Assembly: GCA_012521035.1 (NCBI GenBank)
Contig: JAAYND010000298.1
Span: 1-29,044, forward strand
Direction: 5' to 3'
Length of the DNA stretch: 29,044 nt
Source of the DNA: Methanomicrobiales archaeon
GTDB lineage: Archaea > Halobacteriota > Methanomicrobia > Methanomicrobiales > Methanoculleaceae
Shown here: piece after piece, positions 24,371 through 29,044 of the stretch
Position numbering within the stretch: position 1 is the first letter of the stretch
How the letters are laid out: every line of letters starts with the position of its first letter
Notes under the pieces: generated by a model
Databases searched by the model: none
Told to the model about the DNA's origin: nothing
The model's input: the letters and a program-made list of their open reading frames with translations, nothing else
Program-made: the position numbers and the translations under genes

Positions 24371-25480
24371 ATGAGGCCTGTACCTTATGTCCCAGAGCCC
24401 CTGCCCCCGGCCGGGATCGACTGGGAGAGCCATATCTCTCAGATCGCATCGGCGAACCGTGCCCTCGCCCGGTACGACGGCATCCTCCAGGCAATCCCGA
24501 ACCCACAGCTCCTGCTCTCGCCGCTCCTGACGCAGGAGGCGGTGTTATCTTCGAGGATCGAGGGGACGCAGGCGTCTCTAGAGGATGTCCTGCGGTTTGA
24601 GGCGAACCCGAGGGAGCCGATCAGCGGTGCGGCGCTTGCCGATATCCAGGAGATCGTGAACTACCGGGATGCGCTGAATGCAGCGGTGGAGGCTCTTTCG
24701 GCCCGCCGGCTGGATGTAGCACTGATCTGCGACCTGCACCGGATCCTTCTCTCCGGCAGCCGGGGCATGGACCGGGGGCCGGGGTGCATCCGGGATATTC
24801 AGAACTTCATCGGGCGGGACGCTAACATCGAGCACGCTATATTTGTCCCGCCGGCGCCGGCGGATCTCGCGAGGGCGCTCGCGGACTGGGAGGGATACCT
24901 GCAGGGCGGGGAGAAGGATATACTCGTCCAGCTCTCGGTCTTAAAGGCGCAGTTTGAACTCATCCACCCGTTCTGCGACGGCAACGGGCGTATCGGGAGG
25001 ATGCTCGTGCCGTTGATCCTCTATGAGAAGGGGTTGATAGGAAGTCCGATGTTCTACATCAGCGCCTACCTTGAGCGGCACCGGCCGGCCTACTACGAGC
25101 GGCTGCTCGCGGTCTCGCGGGACGGTGACTGGAACGGCTGGATAGGGTTCTTCCTCCGCGCAATCGAGGAGCAGGCGGGGACGAACGGAGAGAAGGCGAG
25201 GGCGATCCTTGATCTGTATGATGAGATGAAGCGGGTGGTGCCGGAGGTGACCCGGTCACAGTATGCGGTCGCCGCGATAGATGCGCTCTTCAAGGTGCCG
25301 GTATTCAGTTCGGTTGAGTTTTACGGGCAGACAGCGATCCCGAAGGTGAGCGGGGCAAAGATCCTCAAAGATCTGGAGGAGAACGGGATTATCCAGGTAT
25401 TGCAGCGAGGAGCAGGCCGGCGGGCGAGTATGTACGCCTTCCCGCGCCTTCTCGCTATCACCGAGGGGGACCGGTTGTGA
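24371..25480 (+). CDS. Fic-domain protein with N-terminal self-inhibitory motif
   Basis: Probable AMP-transferase (or other nucleotidyl/phosphoryl transferase) that modifies a hydroxyl side chain of a target protein. The 369-aa protein carries the complete Fic motif HPFCDGNGRIGR (199-210) with catalytic H199. The inhibitory motif (S/T)xxxE(G/N) is present as SSRIEG (60-65), marking a class II, self-inhibited Fic protein with E64 blocking ATP. An N-terminal Fic_N-like segment precedes it (1-90), and the C-terminus (about 285-369) looks like a winged helix. The frame opens upstream at 24281, but the ATG at 24371 has GGAGG 7 bases before it. It lies 28 bases after the Mrr-like gene. Fic genes are known passengers of type I restriction loci; the target is unknown. 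Confidence 0.93.
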   Translation: MRPVPYVPEPLPPAGIDWESHISQIASANRALARYDGILQAIPNPQLLLSPLLTQEAVLSSRIEGTQASLEDVLRFEANPREPISGAALADIQEIVNYRDALNAAVEALSARRLDVALICDLHRILLSGSRGMDRGPGCIRDIQNFIGRDANIEHAIFVPPAPADLARALADWEGYLQGGEKDILVQLSVLKAQFELIHPFCDGNGRIGRMLVPLILYEKGLIGSPMFYISAYLERHRPAYYERLLAVSRDGDWNGWIGFFLRAIEEQAGTNGEKARAILDLYDEMKRVVPEVTRSQYAVAAIDALFKVPVFSSVEFYGQTAIPKVSGAKILKDLEENGIIQVLQRGAGRRASMYAFPRLLAITEGDRL

Positions 25481-25485
25481 ATATT

Positions 25486-25652
25486 CTGATATCTGCAAAC
25501 GAGTTTGCGTATATCAGAACCTCGATCCAGTATACACAACGGATGTTGCGTATACTAGAGTATGCACAAACTCTACTTCAGGAAGTGTTTGTGGGTCACA
25601 AAACGCAAAATATGACTCACAAAAATATTTGTGGGAGATGGGCGACCCACAA
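25486..25652. repeat. AT-rich array of inverted repeats between fic and hsdS
   Basis: No gene lies here. Long inverted repeats: 25486-25517 (15-bp arms, 13 matching, centre GA); 25529-25556 (12-bp arms, 11 matching, centre GGAT); 25588-25623 (11-bp arms, 10 matching); plus shorter perfect ones at 25588-25602 (TTTGTG-GGT-CACAAA), 25618-25633 (CACAAA-AATA-TTTGTG) and 25629-25652 (TTGTGGG/CCCACAA). The hexamer CACAAA or its complement occurs exactly at 25565, 25588, 25597, 25618 and 25628. The composition is clearly more AT-rich than the genes around it. Confidence 0.8.
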
Positions 25653-25688
25653 CGGTCGGACCCGGCCGGCCGCCGGGGGGGTGGCGGC

Positions 25689-27128
25689 ATGAGCGCGGAG
25701 TTCGCGATAGACCCGGCAGAGGTGCGGACGTGGAAGCGGTATCCGGAGTATAAGGACTCGGGGGTGGAGTGGCTCGGGAAGGTGCCGGCGGGATGGGAGG
25801 TAAAGAGGTTCAAATTTATCGCACGTGTCAGGCTAAGCAGTGTGGATAAAAAATCCAAAGAGGGCGAAAAAGGTGTGATGCTCTGCAATTATACCGATGT
25901 CTACTACAATGACCGGATTAACAAGGATCTTGAGTTCATGAAGGCTACAGCGTCGCCAGAAGAAATTGCATCATTTACTTTGCGACAAGGCGATCTCTTG
26001 ATAACTAAGGACTCAGAAGACTGGAAGGATATTGCTGTTCCTGCCCACGTTGATGAGGATCTTGACGATGTTTTGTGTGGATATCACCTTGCCCAGATTC
26101 GTCCAGATCAAAAAGCAGCCGATAGCAGGTACCTGTTCTGGTCTTTCAATGCTCACAGGGTCAATCATCAATTCCAGATAGCGGCGAACGGCATTACTCG
26201 CTATGGAGTGGGAAAATATTGGATAGATAACTCATCATTTCTAGTGCCTCCCCTCCCCGAACAACACGCCATCGCCGCCTTCCTCGATCGCGAGACCGCC
26301 CGGCTTGATGCCCTCATCGGAAAGAAGCAGCGCTTCATCGAACTCCTGGAGGAGAAACGGCAGGCGCTGATCACGCGGGCCGTCACGAAGGGGCTCGACC
26401 CTGATGTGGAGATGAAGGACTCGGGAGTGGAGTGGTTGGGCGAGGTGCCGGCGGGCTGGGCGATCAGCAGATTGGGATTGATCTCTGAGTCGCTTCAGAC
26501 GGGACCATTTGGTAGCCAGTTGCACGCCTCAGAGTACATCGAAGACGGAATTCCGGTAATTAATCCCTCTAATATCCAGGATGGAACTATCGTTCCAGAT
26601 CCAAAATGCACTGTCGGCGACAATACGCTGAAGAGACTCATTCGTCATCGACTTACTACGGGAGACATTATCTTTGCAAGAAGAGGAGATATGGGGCGAT
26701 GTGCCTGTATAGCGAGGGAAACAGAGGGTTGGTTGTGTGGCACAGGGAGCATACGGATTCGTCTTAACGAGAGTGCACATCCTGAGTTTGTGATGACATT
26801 CCTCAGCACCCAGGGTGTTAAAGACTATCTCCTCACTGAATCAGTTGGATCAACGATGGATAATCTGAATACGAGTATCCTGTCTCGTATACCTGTTGTA
26901 TTACCTCCTCTTGCAGAACAAAAAGCCATAATGAAGAGAATCATATTTGGAGTCGGCCAGATAGATGAAATACTGTCGAGCGTCAGTGAGACGGTATCAA
27001 AACTCCACGAATACCGCACCTCCCTCATCTCCGCCGCCGTCACCGGCAAGATTGACGTCCGGGGCGAGGTGCCGGCGGCCCCCTGCCCCTCTCCTCCCTT
27101 CACCCCCTGCCGGCGACCCGATCAATAG
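25689..27128 (+). CDS. hsdS: Type I restriction-modification specificity subunit
   Basis: DNA-recognition subunit of the type I complex; each of two target recognition domains reads one half of a split site. From the ATG at 25689 (GGGGTGG upstream) it has 479 aa. TRD1 spans about 36-185, the central conserved region 186-245 (LPEQHAIAAFLDRETARLDALIGKKQRFIELLEEKRQALI), TRD2 about 256-405 and the distal conserved region 406-455 (LAEQKAIMKRII). Each TRD begins with the same block, KDSGVEWLG and VPAGW. The two TRDs are AT-rich and the conserved parts GC-rich, the usual mark of TRD exchange. The tail is short and Pro-rich. Starts at 25638 and 25629 are in frame but lie in the repeat array. Confidence 0.95.
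   Translation: MSAEFAIDPAEVRTWKRYPEYKDSGVEWLGKVPAGWEVKRFKFIARVRLSSVDKKSKEGEKGVMLCNYTDVYYNDRINKDLEFMKATASPEEIASFTLRQGDLLITKDSEDWKDIAVPAHVDEDLDDVLCGYHLAQIRPDQKAADSRYLFWSFNAHRVNHQFQIAANGITRYGVGKYWIDNSSFLVPPLPEQHAIAAFLDRETARLDALIGKKQRFIELLEEKRQALITRAVTKGLDPDVEMKDSGVEWLGEVPAGWAISRLGLISESLQTGPFGSQLHASEYIEDGIPVINPSNIQDGTIVPDPKCTVGDNTLKRLIRHRLTTGDIIFARRGDMGRCACIARETEGWLCGTGSIRIRLNESAHPEFVMTFLSTQGVKDYLLTESVGSTMDNLNTSILSRIPVVLPPLAEQKAIMKRIIFGVGQIDEILSSVSETVSKLHEYRTSLISAAVTGKIDVRGEVPAAPCPSPPFTPCRRPDQ
25752..25797 (+). repeat. Direct repeat in hsdS, copy 1
   Basis: This 46-base stretch encoding KDSGVEWLG-x-VPAGW matches 40 of 46 bases at 26415-26460, just before each recognition domain, so it is a possible crossover point for domain exchange. 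Confidence 0.8.
26415..26460 (+). repeat. Direct repeat in hsdS, copy 2
   Basis: Second copy of the block at 25752-25797, placed at the start of the second recognition domain; the copies are separated by 663 bases. Confidence 0.8.
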
Positions 27129-27198
27129 ATTGATGTCTCTCCATCGCCCAATTACCATTATCAGCCACAAAACCCGCGTCCCGGGGCAGGAGGCACCA

Positions 27199-29044
27199 AT
27201 GGTCGTCACAATATCCGAAGCAGACTTTGAGGAGACAATCACACGAACCCTCACCGGCGAGCTCCCGCCGACCCTTGAGGAGGAGAACCCCTTCGTCAAC
27301 CCCGCTTTCCACTACCACCTCCGCAGCAGCGCCGACTATGACCCTGACCTCTGCCTCATCCCCGATGACCTCTGCGCCTTCATATACAGAACTCAGCCCG
27401 CCGAGTGGGAGAAACTCAAGGCCCAGCGTGGCAGGGAGGCCCGGCAGGGGTTTCTCCGACGGGTAAAGTCCGAGATCGAGCGCCGGGGGACGATCGACGT
27501 CCTCCGCAAGGGGATCCATGACCTCGGATGCACATTCCACCTCACCTACTTCAAGCCAAACTCCCGCCTGAACCTGACCCATCAGAACCTCTACCGGCAG
27601 AACGTCTTCTCGGTCGTGCGGCAACTCCACTTCTCCAGCCGGGGCAAGCAGTCCCTCGACCTCGTCATATTTGTAAACGGCATCCCGATCTTCACCGCCG
27701 AACTCAAAAATCCGCTCACCGGGCAGTCGGTCGAGCATGCAATCGCGCAATACCGGAAGGACCGCGACCCCCGCGAACCCCTCTTCGCGCACGGGCGATG
27801 CCTCGCCCACTTCGCCGTCGACCCCTCCCTCGTCTCTATGACCACCCACCTCGCCGGCGAAAAGACCCGGTTTCTCCCCTTCAATCGTGGGGATCCCCAT
27901 GACCCCGACCATCCCGAACGAAACCCGGCAAACCCCGGGGGCTACGATACCGCCTACCTCTGGGAGGAGGTCTGGAACACGGAGAGCGTCCTCGATATCC
28001 TTGAGCACTTCGTCCAGGATCTTGAGGATCGCGACGAGAACGGACGGAAGGCCGGGAGGAGACTCCTCTTCCCCCGCTACCACCAGCTCGATGCCGTCCG
28101 GCGTCTCATCCTCCATGCCGGCTCCCACGGCCCGGGGGAGAGCTACCTCGTGCAGCACAGCGCCGGCAGCGGGAAGAGTAATACCATCGCATGGCTCGCC
28201 TACTACCTGACCAGCCTCTACGACGACGAGGACCGGCGCCTCTTCGACTCGGTCATCGTCATAACCGACAGAAGAGTCCTCGACCAGCAACTGCAGGGAA
28301 ACATCCGGCAGTTCCAGCAGGTCCGGGGCGTGGTATCCACGATCTCCGGCCGAAAAGCAAAGAGCCTCTCTGAGGCGCTGAGCGAGAACAAAGATATCAT
28401 CGTCGTCACCATCCAGACATTCCCCCACGCTATAAGCGAGATCAGAAACCGCCCCGGAGACCGCTTCGCCGTCATAATCGACGAGGCGCACTCTTCACAG
28501 ACCGGCCAGGGTGCCCGGGGCGTCAGGGAAGTCCTCTCGCCGGGAACCCTCGAAGAGGCCGAGTACTACGAGGAGCCCGGGGTCGATGAAGAAGACCTGA
28601 TAAACCGGGAGGCCGAGACCTACATCAGAAAGACCCAGCGTCCCCCGAACGTCTCGTTCTTCGCCTTCACCGCCACGCCGAAACCAAAGACGCTCGAACT
28701 CTTCGGGAGACAGAACCACTCCGGAAACTTCGAGGCGTTCCACCTCTACACCATGCACCAGGCGATAGCCGAGGGGTTCATCCTCGACGTCCTGGAGAAC
28801 TACACAACTTTCAAGGTCTACTACAGCCTCCTCAAGAAGATCGAAGATGACCCAAACTACCCGAAGCGGAAGGCAACCGCCCTCCTCCGGTCGTATGTCG
28901 ACCTCCACCCCCACGCTATCAACCGGAAGGCCGAGATAATACTCGATCACTTCTCAAACGAGGTGATGCACCGGATCGACGGGCAGGCAAAAGCGATGCT
29001 CGTAACCCGGTCCCGCCTCCACGCCGTCCGCTACAAACGGACCC
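27199..29044 (+). CDS. hsdR: Type I restriction enzyme motor/endonuclease subunit (incomplete at window edge)
   Basis: ATP-dependent translocase and nuclease of the type I complex. At least 615 codons are open to the right edge, and the 3' end is missing (full HsdR is about 1000 aa). It starts at the ATG at 27199, with AGGAGG five bases upstream. Seen: N-terminal PD-(D/E)XK nuclease with D154 in SLDLVIF and E168-L-K170 in TAELKNP; SF2 helicase Walker A HSAGSGKS (320-327); DEAH (428-431) and TATP (491-494). No frameshift or internal stop was found on reading through the frame. It follows hsdS after 70 bases in the same direction. A long open frame on the opposite strand (27100-28491) is its shadow. 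Confidence 0.96.
   Translation, partial: MVVTISEADFEETITRTLTGELPPTLEEENPFVNPAFHYHLRSSADYDPDLCLIPDDLCAFIYRTQPAEWEKLKAQRGREARQGFLRRVKSEIERRGTIDVLRKGIHDLGCTFHLTYFKPNSRLNLTHQNLYRQNVFSVVRQLHFSSRGKQSLDLVIFVNGIPIFTAELKNPLTGQSVEHAIAQYRKDRDPREPLFAHGRCLAHFAVDPSLVSMTTHLAGEKTRFLPFNRGDPHDPDHPERNPANPGGYDTAYLWEEVWNTESVLDILEHFVQDLEDRDENGRKAGRRLLFPRYHQLDAVRRLILHAGSHGPGESYLVQHSAGSGKSNTIAWLAYYLTSLYDDEDRRLFDSVIVITDRRVLDQQLQGNIRQFQQVRGVVSTISGRKAKSLSEALSENKDIIVVTIQTFPHAISEIRNRPGDRFAVIIDEAHSSQTGQGARGVREVLSPGTLEEAEYYEEPGVDEEDLINREAETYIRKTQRPPNVSFFAFTATPKPKTLELFGRQNHSGNFEAFHLYTMHQAIAEGFILDVLENYTTFKVYYSLLKKIEDDPNYPKRKATALLRSYVDLHPHAINRKAEIILDHFSNEVMHRIDGQAKAMLVTRSRLHAVRYKRT

Noticed and set aside
25486..25652. CRISPR array between fic and hsdS
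   Set aside because: The repeats are inverted and of differing length with no regular spacers, so they are operator-like and not CRISPR.
27100..28491. 463-codon open frame on the minus strand
   Set aside because: Antisense to hsdR, whose frame reads through with nuclease and helicase motifs; the antisense product is low-complexity Gly/Val/Glu-rich.

Overview
The window looks like a chromosomal stretch of a GC-rich euryarchaeon, most likely a methanogen of the order Methanomicrobiales and Methanoculleus-like. That assignment is inferred: the genes include a stand-alone two-KH NusA-like factor, a DUF432-MscS pair, a TreT-type trehalose synthase and a bacterial/archaeal-type PolX. Promoters are archaeal TATA boxes about 25 bases before starts, and several genes seem leaderless. 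There are no rRNA genes, complete tRNAs, insertion sequences or CRISPR arrays.

Layout, left part (1-21.1 kb): mostly short, independently transcribed housekeeping genes, often convergent with almost no space between stops. In order: a UvrD-type helicase fused to a RecB-like Fe-S nuclease; an SDR oxidoreductase; an ADP-ribosylglycohydrolase (-); a DUF3784 membrane protein; a DUF3887-like lipoprotein; a small unknown protein (-); a NusA-like/hisE pair (-); a PAS sensor kinase lacking the phosphoacceptor histidine (-); DUF432 plus MscS; a metallo-beta-lactamase-fold protein (-); a secreted SIMPL protein (-); PolX with PHP domain; an SlyD-like FKBP (-); TreT; a DEAD-box helicase with a DbpA-type RNA-binding tail (-); a uracil-DNA-glycosylase-like protein; and an Hsp20 with a long acidic tail (-).

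Right part (21.3 kb to the end): one co-directional type I restriction-modification locus with extra effectors inside it. The order is hsdM, a double HARE-HTH/Mrr-like nuclease, a Fic-domain AMP-transferase, a roughly 170-base AT-rich array of inverted repeats, hsdS and hsdR. The hsdR gene runs off the right edge. HsdM and HsdS should form the methyltransferase and HsdR should add ATP-dependent cleavage. The Mrr-like protein overlaps hsdM by ATGA and could be a second, modification-sensing nuclease. The Fic protein carries its own N-terminal inhibitory motif and could act as a guard or regulator. This locus, with its repeat array and mosaic hsdS, is the most interesting part of the window.

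Other points of interest: an operator-like palindrome at the treT start site, an inverted repeat around the hsp20 TATA box, a highly structured gap after treT, and a perfect TATACGCA palindrome there that shares its half-site with the hsd array.
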